Of a stretch of DNA of 64,000 bases, positions 47,684 to 56,472 are shown in pieces. A model generated the notes under the pieces. The model did no database searches, was not told where the DNA came from, and saw only the letters and a list, made by a program, of their open reading frames with translations. Numbering within the stretch: the first letter of the stretch is position 1; every line of letters begins with the position of its first letter. The position numbers and the translations under genes were made by a program. Source of the stretch: Cloacibacillus sp. (GTDB lineage Bacteria > Synergistota > Synergistia > Synergistales > Synergistaceae). The DNA lies in contig NZ_JAJBUX010000059.1 in NCBI RefSeq assembly GCF_020860125.1, forward strand, positions 1-64,000. Reading direction: 5' to 3'.

Positions 47684-48637
47684 GTGAAGGGTAAAGTTAT
47701 TTTTGAGTGGTTTTTCTGGATATTGCTGAGCGTTCTTATGTTTATGGCTGGCATCGAGATCGCCTTCTTGTCGCCGCTGATAATTTTGGCCGCGCCGGTG
47801 CCGCTGATGATTCTCGTCTGCCGGCAGGGGGCGCGTGAGGGGACGCTGGGGGCCGTCTTCGGGACCCTCTTTGTCTATGTCATTATGGGGCCGGTCTCGG
47901 CCTTTCTCTATACCTGTGAATTCGCTCTGCTAGGCCTTCTGATGGGTATCCTGATGATCAAGGTCCGCAGCGGGGCGGACTATGTCATCTTCGCGCTGCT
48001 TGCCTCGCTGGCGGTGAAGATGCTGATGATGGGAGGCTTCCACTATGCCGCGGGGGTCAATCCCTTCATGATGACGCCGGAGGCGGCGCAGGGATTGGCG
48101 GCCTCCGTCTCGGCGGCACTTTCACAGGGAGGGGTCCCCGTATCGCCGGAGAGCGTCAATGAGTATGTGGAGACGATGGCGCAGACCATTTCACTGATGA
48201 TGCCCGCGATGCTGATTCTCTTTGCCGCGGCGGATACCATGACTGGCTATGTGCTTACGCGGCTCTATTTTAAACGGGCCGGAGGCGTGAAGCTGCCGGC
48301 GCTGCCGCCATTCGTCCACTGGCGTTTTCCTAAGAATATATTCTGGGCGCTGCTGGCGGCGCTCATTCTTGATATGGCCTCCAAGGCCTTTCCCGACGAC
48401 GGACTCTACCGGATGCTTTCGCTGAACCTCATGGAGGTGCTGCGCGGGATATTCCTTGTCGAGGGGCTCTCACTGCTCTGGTATTTCATGAGCGCCTACA
48501 AGGTGAACAAGGCGATCCGTGTGATATTGACGCTCTTCTGCGCCTTTTTCGCCCCGGTGTCGTATGTGCTCTCAATGATCGGTATCTTTGATATATGGTA
48601 CGATTTACGCAGGCGTATTAAATTAAGGAGGAAATAG
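47684..48637 (+). CDS. DUF2232 (YybS-like) membrane protein
   Basis: 317 residues, GTG start 8 bp after GGAGG. Eight or so transmembrane helices and a basic C-terminus (RRRIKLRRK). Size, topology and the position directly before rplI and dnaB match the DUF2232/YybS group, whose role is unknown. RplI follows after 2 bp, so the three genes form an operon. Confidence 0.8.
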   Translation: MKGKVIFEWFFWILLSVLMFMAGIEIAFLSPLIILAAPVPLMILVCRQGAREGTLGAVFGTLFVYVIMGPVSAFLYTCEFALLGLLMGILMIKVRSGADYVIFALLASLAVKMLMMGGFHYAAGVNPFMMTPEAAQGLAASVSAALSQGGVPVSPESVNEYVETMAQTISLMMPAMLILFAAADTMTGYVLTRLYFKRAGGVKLPALPPFVHWRFPKNIFWALLAALILDMASKAFPDDGLYRMLSLNLMEVLRGIFLVEGLSLLWYFMSAYKVNKAIRVILTLFCAFFAPVSYVLSMIGIFDIWYDLRRRIKLRRK

Positions 48638-48639
48638 AA

Positions 48640-49086
48640 ATGAAAGTAATTTTAAAGCAGGATGTCGCAAAGGTTGGTAAAAAGGGAGAACTGATAGAGG
48701 TCTCCGACGGCTACGGACGCAACTTCCTCATCGGGCGCGGGCTCGCCGAAGAGGCTACGGCTGGAAGGATGCGCGAATATCAGGAATACCAGAAGACGCA
48801 GAAGGCGCGCGACGACAAGCGTCAGAAGGCCGCGGAAGATATGAAGAAAAAACTTGGCGGCAAGCTTGTTCCCGTAAAGGTCAGCGCGGGCGAGGGCGGA
48901 AAGCTCTTTGGCAGCGTCACCTCCGCGCAGGTCGCCGAGGCGTTGTCGGCTCAGTTCATGGTAAACATAGATAAAAAAGATATCAAGCTTGACGAATCTA
49001 TCAAGCAGGCTGGCTCGCACACCTTCAGGATAAAGCTCTATCCCGGCATTGAGGCTGAGATGACGCTCAAGGTGGAGACTGAATAA
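48640..49086 (+). CDS. rplI: 50S ribosomal protein L9
   Basis: 148 residues. N-domain MKVILKQDVAKVGKKGELIEVSDGYGRNFLI (key part VGKKGELIEVSDGYGRNFLI), connecting helix, and C-domain with GKLFGSVTSAQVAEAL and HTFRIKLYPGIEAEM. AGGAGG 8 bp upstream. Confidence 0.98.
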   Translation: MKVILKQDVAKVGKKGELIEVSDGYGRNFLIGRGLAEEATAGRMREYQEYQKTQKARDDKRQKAAEDMKKKLGGKLVPVKVSAGEGGKLFGSVTSAQVAEALSAQFMVNIDKKDIKLDESIKQAGSHTFRIKLYPGIEAEMTLKVETE

Positions 49087-49089
49087 GTT

Positions 49090-50442
49090 TTGGAGAACAA
49101 CAGCGCCATAGACAGGATACCGCCGTTCAACCTTGAGGCTGAGAGGTCTGTCCTTGGCTCATGCCTTCTTGACTCGGAGGCTCTGACCGCCGTTATGGAA
49201 GGCCTCTCCTCCGAGGATTTTTACGACCCGCGCCACCGCAAGGCCTTCGAGGTGATGGAGTCGATGGCCTCGCGCAACGTCGCCGTAGACTCTCTCACCT
49301 TTCGTGATGAGATAAAAAAGCAGAGCCTTGAAGAGCGCCTCGGCGGAATATCCTTTATCGCCTCTCTGATGGAATCTGTTACGACGACCGCCAATATCGA
49401 ATATCATATCGGCATCGTGCGCGACAAGTCGATACACCGTGCGCTCATCGTCGTCGGCAGCGATATTTCGCGTCTCGGTTTCAGCGAGGACGTCGAGGTG
49501 GACGACGCGCTGGAGACCGCGGAGCAGCGGGTATTCGAGATTGCGCGCACGGGAAAGACCACCAACATACGCTCCACGCGCGAAGTGCTGGTCTCGGCGA
49601 TGGCCGATATCGAAAAGCGTCTCGCCGGAGGGCTGGCCGTCACGGGCGTTCCCTCCGGATTCAAAGATTTTGATAGCATGTCCGCCGGCCTGCAGCCGGG
49701 CGGGCTTTATATACTGGCGGCGCGTCCCTCGATGGGAAAGACGGCCTTCGCGATAAACATCGCTCAGTACGCGGCGATGCAGGAGAACATTCCCGTTCTC
49801 GTCTTCAGCCTGGAAATGTCGGCGGAGCAGATAGTGCAGCGAATGCTATCCTCGGAGGCGAAGGTCAATCTTAGGGCTCTCTTTGAGACAAAACGCCAGC
49901 AGAACGAACAGTGGAAACGGCTGAAAGACGCCGCGGCGGCGATCGAGAAGAGCCCCGTCTTTATTGACGACAGTTCGCCGCTGAACACGATGGAGCTGCG
50001 CGGGCGCTGCCGCCGTTTTTTCGCGAAATACGGCGAGGGGCGCGGCCTCATAGTCGTCGACTATCTCCAGCTGATGCACGCGGCGCGGCGGATAGAGAAC
50101 CGTACCCAGGAGGTCTCTGAGATATCGCGCACGCTGAAGAGCATCGCGCGTGAATTCAAGGTGCCTGTGCTCGCGCTCTCGCAGCTTTCACGCGACGTTG
50201 AAAAGCGCGACAAGAAGAAGCCTCAGCTCTCCGACCTTCGCGAAAGCGGCGCGATAGAGCAGGACGCCGACATGGTCATCTTTCTCTACCGCGAAGCCTA
50301 TTACGCGCAGGAGAACGATACGAACGACGCGACTGCGGAGGTTATTATCGCAAAGAACCGAAACGGGCCAACCGGAAAGGTCGATCTTGTCTTCTTCCGC
50401 GAATTCGCGCGGTTTGAAAACGGTTACAGCAGCGGATATTAA
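49090..50442 (+). CDS. dnaB: Replicative DNA helicase DnaB
   Basis: 450 residues, TTG start 3 bp after rplI. N-terminal domain with PPFNLEAERSVLGSCLLD; RecA-like domain with Walker A AARPSMGKTAFAIN near 215, LEMSAEQIVQRML, Walker B IVVDYLQLM and the arginine-finger region LRESGAIEQDADMVIFLYR. Unwinds DNA at the fork. Confidence 0.98.
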   Translation: MENNSAIDRIPPFNLEAERSVLGSCLLDSEALTAVMEGLSSEDFYDPRHRKAFEVMESMASRNVAVDSLTFRDEIKKQSLEERLGGISFIASLMESVTTTANIEYHIGIVRDKSIHRALIVVGSDISRLGFSEDVEVDDALETAEQRVFEIARTGKTTNIRSTREVLVSAMADIEKRLAGGLAVTGVPSGFKDFDSMSAGLQPGGLYILAARPSMGKTAFAINIAQYAAMQENIPVLVFSLEMSAEQIVQRMLSSEAKVNLRALFETKRQQNEQWKRLKDAAAAIEKSPVFIDDSSPLNTMELRGRCRRFFAKYGEGRGLIVVDYLQLMHAARRIENRTQEVSEISRTLKSIAREFKVPVLALSQLSRDVEKRDKKKPQLSDLRESGAIEQDADMVIFLYREAYYAQENDTNDATAEVIIAKNRNGPTGKVDLVFFREFARFENGYSSGY

Positions 50443-50487
50443 GTCGCGTCCGCCAATGTGCGGCGCGGCGAAAAAAGGTGATTCCTG

Positions 50488-52323
50488 GTGAAAACATCGA
50501 ATAAGAAGAGAACTACAGAGAGTAAATCCTCGTGGGGACTGCTTGACGGCGGCCCAGTACCGCTGGTGCCGCGGTGGATATTTTATCCGCTGATTTTCGT
50601 CTCACTCGCTCTGCCGAACCTGATATTCTCGGGTATTAACTGGTTCGATACGCTTCACATAATGAAATGGGCCTGGGCGATGGTGCCTGTCGCTCTGATA
50701 TCGCTGATTGGCGGTTCTATCCTCGCCCTCTACGGCGCGGAGCGTACCGGCTTCCGCCTTGATATCTTCGGCGGCGTATGGTTTTCGCTGCTGGCCTTTG
50801 TCTCGCTGCAGCCGCTGTGGGCCGATATCTTTGCCCTTTCCACCTATATGAAGGAATGGTTCTTCTTTGCGACGCTGCTTGCCGCCTATATTTTCTGTTA
50901 TAACCTCTTCACCGGAGAAAAGGCGCTGCGCTGTCTGCTCTGGTGCGCGAATCTCAACGCGGCGGTAAACATCGTCTTCGCCGAACTGCTGATCAGAGAT
51001 ATGAACGGTCCCTTCTGGTTCATCATGAACGTGCCGGGGAACTATATCGGCAATACGGGACAGCAGGAGATGTTCGGCCTCTGGATGGCGATGGCCGCGA
51101 TGAACGGCATCTTCCTCCATATGGTGTATTCGCAGTTCTCCGAGGCCGAGCCGAAAAAATACCGGAATATGAAGTACGCCAACCTTGTCATGCTGGCCTT
51201 TAATTCGTGGGGGCTCTGGAATTCGACGACGCGCGCGGGGATGCTCTCCCTGATGACGGGGACAATAATCCTCTCGGTCATAATCTGGAATTGCAAGCCG
51301 CGGAAGCTGCTGAAAAATGTCGGCTTTGCCTCGCTGCTGGTCGCTGTGATGCTTGTCGTCAACATCTGTATGGGCTACTTCGGCTGGAGCCGCGCCTACG
51401 CGCTGATAAACAAAACCTCCGACATGCTTTTGAACACCGCCAATTTCGGCGCGCGCCGCGAGATATGGCTCACGAGCTGGAATGTGGTCAAAGAACATCC
51501 TATCGCTGGCGTAGGACTCGGACATTATAAGTGGCATTACCTCGATGGGCAGCGCGATGCCTTCAAAGACTACCCGGAGATGAAGTGGCAGTTCACCTAC
51601 TGGGCCCACAACGAATATCTGCAGTGGATGGCGGAGTTCGGCCTCTTCGGGACTCTGATTCTGCTGGGGGCGGCTCTCTGGTGGATATGGAGTTTTATCC
51701 GCGCGCTGACGCGGAAAAAGGATCTCTCCTATGCAGCGATGTGGGGCTGTGCCTTTGTCTATCTGATCTGGTTCGACGCTATATTCAGCCGTCCGTTCCA
51801 CCGGATAGAGAATGTCATTTGGCTGTCACTGGCCTTTGCGGTAGCCAACCGGCAGCTGCTGCCGCTTTCGGCGAAATTCAGTGAGATCAGCCATGGTTTC
51901 ATCTACCGGCTGCTAGGATTTTTTATGGCGGCGGTCGCCGTGATGGGGATGCTCTTTCTCTATTCGGGCTGCCGCGCCGATAAGTATCTGCGCGCGGCTT
52001 CGCTGACGAACAGCGCTTCACTGCAGCGCTACCGCATAGACGAGGCGCGCCATAGCCTGATGGGCAGGGACGAGGCGAACGAACAGCTGGCCTATCATCT
52101 GCTTGCCGTGGCAAACGTCACGAAGAAGCCGGAGGATCTTGCCGCCGGTATCGAGCAGCTATATCGGAGCTTCAAGACCAGACCGCAGGCAAAGCAGCTG
52201 CTTGAGCTGATAAACTTAGCGCAGCGCACGGGAAACCAGGCGCTTCTCTCAGAGCTGGTGCGGTATCTGCACCCCTCGGAATACCGAGTTGTCTCGGGCG
52301 ACGTGGGGCCGCTCTCAAAATAG
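50488..52323 (+). CDS. O-antigen ligase / PglL family membrane protein
   Basis: 611 residues, GTG start (AAAAGGTGATT upstream). About a dozen transmembrane helices; the large periplasmic loop contains the Wzy_C-type signature STRAGMLSLMTG and the segment TSWNVVKEHPIAGVGLGHYKWHY with HNEYLQWMAEFGLFG. After the last helix (about 475) comes a C-terminal helical region of TPR-like character. The family includes O-antigen ligases and pilin O-glycosyl transferases. Its stop is 1 bp before the first pseudopilin gene, so it belongs to the type II secretion operon. I infer it may glycosylate pseudopilins or secreted proteins; a lipopolysaccharide role is equally allowed. Confidence 0.82.
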   Translation: MKTSNKKRTTESKSSWGLLDGGPVPLVPRWIFYPLIFVSLALPNLIFSGINWFDTLHIMKWAWAMVPVALISLIGGSILALYGAERTGFRLDIFGGVWFSLLAFVSLQPLWADIFALSTYMKEWFFFATLLAAYIFCYNLFTGEKALRCLLWCANLNAAVNIVFAELLIRDMNGPFWFIMNVPGNYIGNTGQQEMFGLWMAMAAMNGIFLHMVYSQFSEAEPKKYRNMKYANLVMLAFNSWGLWNSTTRAGMLSLMTGTIILSVIIWNCKPRKLLKNVGFASLLVAVMLVVNICMGYFGWSRAYALINKTSDMLLNTANFGARREIWLTSWNVVKEHPIAGVGLGHYKWHYLDGQRDAFKDYPEMKWQFTYWAHNEYLQWMAEFGLFGTLILLGAALWWIWSFIRALTRKKDLSYAAMWGCAFVYLIWFDAIFSRPFHRIENVIWLSLAFAVANRQLLPLSAKFSEISHGFIYRLLGFFMAAVAVMGMLFLYSGCRADKYLRAASLTNSASLQRYRIDEARHSLMGRDEANEQLAYHLLAVANVTKKPEDLAAGIEQLYRSFKTRPQAKQLLELINLAQRTGNQALLSELVRYLHPSEYRVVSGDVGPLSK

Positions 52324-52324
52324 A

Positions 52325-52993
52325 ATGAGGCGCGGCGTCAGTCCTGGATTTACCCTCATCGAAATAATGCTTGTAGTGGGGCTGGTCGGCATTATCGCCG
52401 CCGCCGCCCTCGCCCCGCTTGTCTTTACGATCCGTTCGCTGGAAGATGCGCAACGGCGGTGGGGGAGCTCTCACAACACCGCCGCCGCGGTGGATAAAAT
52501 ATATTCCGATATCCGCCGCGTCATTCCCAATCCCTCCTTTTCAACCTTTAAGATCATCCATAAGAGCGGTTTTTCGACCGAGGCCGACGACCGCCTCGTG
52601 ATGTGGAGCGCCGCCCCCAAGTACGAGGGCAAAAATGTCGGCGTCGTGGTCTATAAGATCGTGACGAAAGGCATCCTTAACAACGCAAAACCCGGACTCT
52701 ACCGCTGGGTGCTGGCCAATGTCCCCTCGGAGGCCACCGTATCGGGAGACATCTCCGGACGCTCCCCCTCGGAGCCGGATACGCCGATGGATGTCAACAC
52801 CGACGAGCTTGATCCTAAAGGGGCGAAGCTTGTCCTTGCCGACGCGATCGGCGTGAAGTTTTATGTCTGGCAGGGGAACAAATGGGCCCAGGAATATGAC
52901 GGAAAGCTCCCGAATCTTCTGAAGACCGAGATCATCACTAAAGAGGGCAGTTATTCACACACGGAGAGGTTTCCCAATGCGGCGGAGAAGTAA
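52325..52993 (+). CDS. Type II secretion pseudopilin, GspJ-like
   Basis: 222 residues from ATG 52325. Prepilin peptidase site in SPGFTLIEIMLVVGLVG (cleavage G|F, Glu at +5) followed by the hydrophobic helix. The remaining 190 residues are larger than a major pseudopilin and resemble GspJ by size and position before GspK. It would form the tip of the pseudopilus with GspK and GspI. Overlaps gspK by 17 bp. Confidence 0.82.
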   Translation: MRRGVSPGFTLIEIMLVVGLVGIIAAAALAPLVFTIRSLEDAQRRWGSSHNTAAAVDKIYSDIRRVIPNPSFSTFKIIHKSGFSTEADDRLVMWSAAPKYEGKNVGVVVYKIVTKGILNNAKPGLYRWVLANVPSEATVSGDISGRSPSEPDTPMDVNTDELDPKGAKLVLADAIGVKFYVWQGNKWAQEYDGKLPNLLKTEIITKEGSYSHTERFPNAAEK

Positions 52994-53888
52994 CGGCTTT
53001 ATCCTCGTCTCCGTCTTGCTCTCCACTACGCTGCTTCTCACATCGGCGACGGCTTTCGCCTGGTTTGCGCGTACCGAGGCGCTGCGGGTGTCGACACGCG
53101 AGAATATACTCAAATGCCGCAACGCCGCCGAGATCGCGGTGGGGGTCATCGGACGGAAGATCGCCGCAGACGACAATAAATACGACGGTTTCACCGAGCC
53201 GCTATACGCGCCTGGGCAGCGAACGAAAATAGAGATCGGTGATTATGATATTTCCGTTCAAATCACGCCGTTAAATGATAAAATATCAGTGAATGGGCTC
53301 CTGCTTCCCGACGGAGTTACCCTCCGTTCGGAATATGAGACCGCGTGGAACGCGATCTGGGAGGAATTAGAGCACGCGGAGCTTGCGGCGCCGGTACTTG
53401 ACTTTATTGATAAGGACAAAAACCAGAAGCTTGGCGGAGCGGAGCGCGACGGCAATATAAATCGGCTTGTCTCGGATCTTAACGAGTTTAAGGCGATGCC
53501 GGAGATCAACGACAAGGTGCTGTGGGGCGACAAGGAGCATCCGGGCGGTCTGGCGAGGTATCTTACCGTTCCCGGAGGGCAGAAGATAAATATAAACGTC
53601 GTCGCGCCCGAGGTGATTGAGAAGCTGGACGACGGCCTCTCTCTCGCACACGCGCAGGATATCGCGGCGCAGCGTCTCGTCTCGCCGCTCACGAGTATGG
53701 AAGATCTGAAGCGCCTTCCGGGATTTCCCGCGGCGTTGGCGACGAAACTGGCGAATGTCATCGGTTTTGAAAGCACGCATTTTCTGCTTGAAATAAATGT
53801 AAAAGACAAGGTCGGCAATACAAGGAATTATCGGGTGATAGTGGAACGCAGCGGTAAAAAATGCAAAATATTCAGCTGGGAAGAGTAG
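52977..53888 (+). CDS. gspK: Type II secretion minor pseudopilin GspK
   Basis: 303 residues. Prepilin-like N-terminus NGFILVSVLLSTTLLLTSATA (no Glu at +5, as known for GspK), then a large globular domain with ITPLNDKISVNGLLL, LDFIDKDKN, ININVVAPEVI and the helix-hairpin-helix-like MEDLKRLPGFPAAL. GspK caps the pseudopilus. Overlaps gspJ. Confidence 0.88.
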   Translation: MRRRSNGFILVSVLLSTTLLLTSATAFAWFARTEALRVSTRENILKCRNAAEIAVGVIGRKIAADDNKYDGFTEPLYAPGQRTKIEIGDYDISVQITPLNDKISVNGLLLPDGVTLRSEYETAWNAIWEELEHAELAAPVLDFIDKDKNQKLGGAERDGNINRLVSDLNEFKAMPEINDKVLWGDKEHPGGLARYLTVPGGQKININVVAPEVIEKLDDGLSLAHAQDIAAQRLVSPLTSMEDLKRLPGFPAALATKLANVIGFESTHFLLEINVKDKVGNTRNYRVIVERSGKKCKIFSWEE

Positions 53889-53943
53889 CTTTCCCCGCGT
53901 TTATAATGACGAAGCCGCGGCGTCGGCCGGAGAGGAAGGATCA

Positions 53944-55137
53944 GTGCTGATAAAGGGTCATAAGATAATGGAAAAAATTTCCTTTGCGGCTAAGCCGGCG
54001 AAGGCTCCAAATAAGGTAAAGTTTTACCACCTCTCCTGTGAGAGGGGGGAACTTTTGTTGGCTGGCGAGACCGAAGCCTACTTTATCCCTTTTCGTACGG
54101 CTGCGGTATTTCCATTCTCCTTTCCCTTTGGACGCAAGGTCAATTTAAGGAGCGCGATAGCCCTTACCTTTAGGCCGATCCTCGGCGAACAGGAGTCCCG
54201 GCTCTCACTGGTGCCGCAGGTCACCGAGCAGCGCGCGAACCTCACGCGCGGCGCGGCCTGGTTCGTCTCCAGGGAAGAGATATCGGAATATGAGGAGCGG
54301 CTGGGCAAAAAAAGTATCTTTCTTCCAGCGCCGGCGGCCTTTGCCGCCGAAATAGGCGGCGACGGCCTTATTGTTTGGCAGGAGGGTGAGGCCTCCTGCG
54401 CCGTATGGTTTAAGGACTATACGCCGCAGCTTTACAGATACGCCTCCGGCGGCGCGGAAGAACTCGCGCAGTGGATGCGCAGCTATGTATCCTCAACTGG
54501 AGGGGAGATACCGGCGGAGAACGTCCGCATATTTTTCGCGGAAGATGTCTCGCGCGAGGAGCTGCGGCGTGCCGCCGCGGCGACCTTTGCCGCCGCGCCC
54601 GGCCTTGCGCGCCTTGACCTATCCAACCGCGGAGCCTCGATGGCCGAACAGTATGAGGCCTTTTTCAATGCCGCTTTTCGGGCGATAAAGATCGCCTCGG
54701 CGGCGGGGCTGATGTTTTTGATTCTTTCGCTTTTCATACTTGTACAAAACAAATACACGGCGGAGTCCTTTGCCGCCGCTCCCTCCGAGGTATACAGGCT
54801 CGCAGTCGGAGAGGTGAGCCGCAGTCCCCTCGCAGATATAACCAAGAGGCAGCGCCTTCTGACGGGCGGCGGTGTCCAGCTCACACTGGAAGGTACGCTC
54901 GCTAACTTCGCCGCGGCCTGGAAGACGCTGCCGGCGGGGACGGATATCAAGGTCGACGCGATACGTTACGGACGCGAGCGCACGGAGATCGAGGGACAGG
55001 CGCCTAAGACCGATGATATTCAGCTGCTGCGCGACGCGCTTGCTAAGAACGGCTTCGCCGTCAAGCTCGGCGATGTTCAGCAGATACCGGGCGGAGGCAT
55101 GCGTTTTACGCTGAATCTTGCCGAAGGAGGGCGCTGA
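53944..55137 (+). CDS. gspL: Type II secretion GspL/PilM-like assembly protein
   Basis: 397 residues, GTG start after GGAAGG. Residues 1-245 form a cytoplasmic actin-like domain, one transmembrane helix lies at about 251-271 (KIASAAGLMFLILSLFILVQ), and the C-terminal periplasmic part (about 300-397) is ferredoxin-like. Links the cytoplasmic ATPase GspE to GspM. The last 82 codons (from residue 316) are repeated exactly in the following 272 bp. Confidence 0.83.
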   Translation: MLIKGHKIMEKISFAAKPAKAPNKVKFYHLSCERGELLLAGETEAYFIPFRTAAVFPFSFPFGRKVNLRSAIALTFRPILGEQESRLSLVPQVTEQRANLTRGAAWFVSREEISEYEERLGKKSIFLPAPAAFAAEIGGDGLIVWQEGEASCAVWFKDYTPQLYRYASGGAEELAQWMRSYVSSTGGEIPAENVRIFFAEDVSREELRRAAAATFAAAPGLARLDLSNRGASMAEQYEAFFNAAFRAIKIASAAGLMFLILSLFILVQNKYTAESFAAAPSEVYRLAVGEVSRSPLADITKRQRLLTGGGVQLTLEGTLANFAAAWKTLPAGTDIKVDAIRYGRERTEIEGQAPKTDDIQLLRDALAKNGFAVKLGDVQQIPGGGMRFTLNLAEGGR

Positions 55138-55432
55138 AGATGTTCTCTCTTGAAGAGCTGGAAGGTACGCTCGCTAACTTCGCCGCGGCCTGGAAGACGC
55201 TGCCGGCGGGGACGGATATCAAGGTCGACGCGATACGTTACGGACGCGAGCGCACGGAGATCGAGGGACAGGCGCCTAAGACCGATGATATTCAGCTGCT
55301 GCGCGACGCGCTTGCTAAGAACGGCTTCGCCGTCAAGCTCGGCGATGTTCAGCAGATACCGGGCGGAGGCATGCGTTTTACGCTGAATCTTGCCGAAGGA
55401 GGGCGCTGAAGATGTTCTCTCTTGAAGAGCTG
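54889..55432 (+). repeat. Perfect 272-bp tandem duplication
   Basis: Unit 1 is 54889-55160 and unit 2 is 55161-55432; no mismatch was found between them. The unit runs from the middle of gspL through its stop into the first seven codons of gspM. A CTG triplet sits at each boundary (54886, 55158, 55430), consistent with slippage or recombination at short homology. Perfect identity means it is recent or an assembly artefact. Confidence 0.95.
55140..55409 (+). CDS. Chimeric duplicate ORF: GspM start fused to GspL C-terminus
   Basis: 89 codons created by the tandem duplication. The first seven residues (MFSLEEL) are the GspM start with its own GGAGGG ribosome site; the remaining 82 repeat GspL 316-397. 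It has no membrane helix or signal peptide, so the product would stay in the cytoplasm, away from where the GspL domain works. Probably a by-product of the duplication with no function, but it should be translated because its start signals are intact. Confidence 0.55.
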   Translation: MFSLEELEGTLANFAAAWKTLPAGTDIKVDAIRYGRERTEIEGQAPKTDDIQLLRDALAKNGFAVKLGDVQQIPGGGMRFTLNLAEGGR

Positions 55433-55882
55433 CGTGCGATGCCCGGGGCGAAACGTCTGCAAAGGGCGGCGCTGATTACGGTGATGATCTGGCTCGCCGC
55501 GCTGCTTGTCTTTTCCGCCGCGCTCTCCGCCATGAGTGAAAACGAAGACCGGCTCAGCGACGCGGAGAAGATCCTCAACGCTGCGATAACTGTAAAAGCT
55601 TACCCGCAGCAGGGCGCCGTATCCGGTAAAGAGCCGCTTTCGGCGGTATCGGAGATAATTGACAAACTGGGACTCCAGAGCAAGGTCAACCAGCTGTCGT
55701 CCTCGCCGTCGGGACTTGTGCTGCAGATCAATAGACTCTATCACGAGGAGCTGGGCAAGCTTGTTGAGGATATCCAGCGAAACGGCCTTTCGGTGAAGAC
55801 AGCGGAGCTTCGTTCGCTGACGGGACAGAAAGACGGACAGCTGATCAACGTAACGCTGACGATAGTTGGTGAAGATCAATGA
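55412..55882 (+). CDS. gspM: Type II secretion GspM-like protein
   Basis: 156 residues. Short cytoplasmic end, transmembrane helix (about 20-42), then a periplasmic ferredoxin-like domain with SEIIDKLGLQSKVNQLSSSPSGLVL and LSVKTAELRSL. Same layout as GspM, the partner of GspL. Its start region is the second copy in the tandem duplication, so its ribosome site is unchanged. Overlaps gspN by 4 bp. Confidence 0.8.
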   Translation: MFSLEELRAMPGAKRLQRAALITVMIWLAALLVFSAALSAMSENEDRLSDAEKILNAAITVKAYPQQGAVSGKEPLSAVSEIIDKLGLQSKVNQLSSSPSGLVLQINRLYHEELGKLVEDIQRNGLSVKTAELRSLTGQKDGQLINVTLTIVGEDQ

Positions 55883-56472
55883 AAAAGACCTTACACGCCG
55901 CCGCGGCGGCCATAATTGGATTATTCTGCGGACTGCTGATCTTCTTCCCTTGGTCCACCCTCGCGGGGACCTCTGCCTCAATGGCCATGAGCACAGCGGC
56001 GGAAAATGGGATTTTTCTCACGGTCGCTTCCTCCGGCATATCGGGACTCTTTTCAAAGAGCTTTATATACAACGGCGTGAACGCCGATTTTCCGGTATTC
56101 AGGTTCAGCGCGGCAGAGGTCACCCTCACGCCATCGGTAACCTCCTCGCTTTTCTCGCAGACGAAGAGCTGCCGGCTTGAGATGGGGCGCGGCAGCGTGG
56201 TGCCCGTGACACGGCAGGCTCTTGAGTGGAACGGCGGTACGGCGGATATCTCGCTCACGCCGCAGTCTTTGATGGTAGAGAATATCGCCTTTACCGGCAA
56301 AACTTCCGTTACGGGCTTTGCCGAGCTTTCGCGCGAGACGGGGAAGCTGACGCGCGCGAAGATGCTGCTCAAGGTGCCCGCGGAGCTTGACCGGGCCCTT
56401 GAAATGGCCGGCAAGATGGGAATGGTTCCGCTGACAAAGGTCAAAAGCGGGGAATGGAGGATCGAGAGATGA
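55879..56472 (+). CDS. gspN: Type II secretion GspN-like protein
   Basis: 197 residues. N-terminal transmembrane anchor (AAAAIIGLFCGLLIFFPW), periplasmic beta-rich remainder. Family placement rests on size, topology and position between GspM- and GspC-like genes; the sequence alone is not distinctive. Overlaps gspC (ATGA). Confidence 0.68.
   Translation: MKKTLHAAAAAIIGLFCGLLIFFPWSTLAGTSASMAMSTAAENGIFLTVASSGISGLFSKSFIYNGVNADFPVFRFSAAEVTLTPSVTSSLFSQTKSCRLEMGRGSVVPVTRQALEWNGGTADISLTPQSLMVENIAFTGKTSVTGFAELSRETGKLTRAKMLLKVPAELDRALEMAGKMGMVPLTKVKSGEWRIER

Noticed and set aside
50602..51801. 399-codon open frame on the minus strand
   Set aside because: Antisense to the ligase-family gene, no motifs, composition typical of a shadow frame.
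54889..55432. Reading the repeated domain as an ancient two-domain GspL
   Set aside because: The copies are identical at the DNA level and the second is fused to GspM start codons in a separate frame, so it is a recent duplication.
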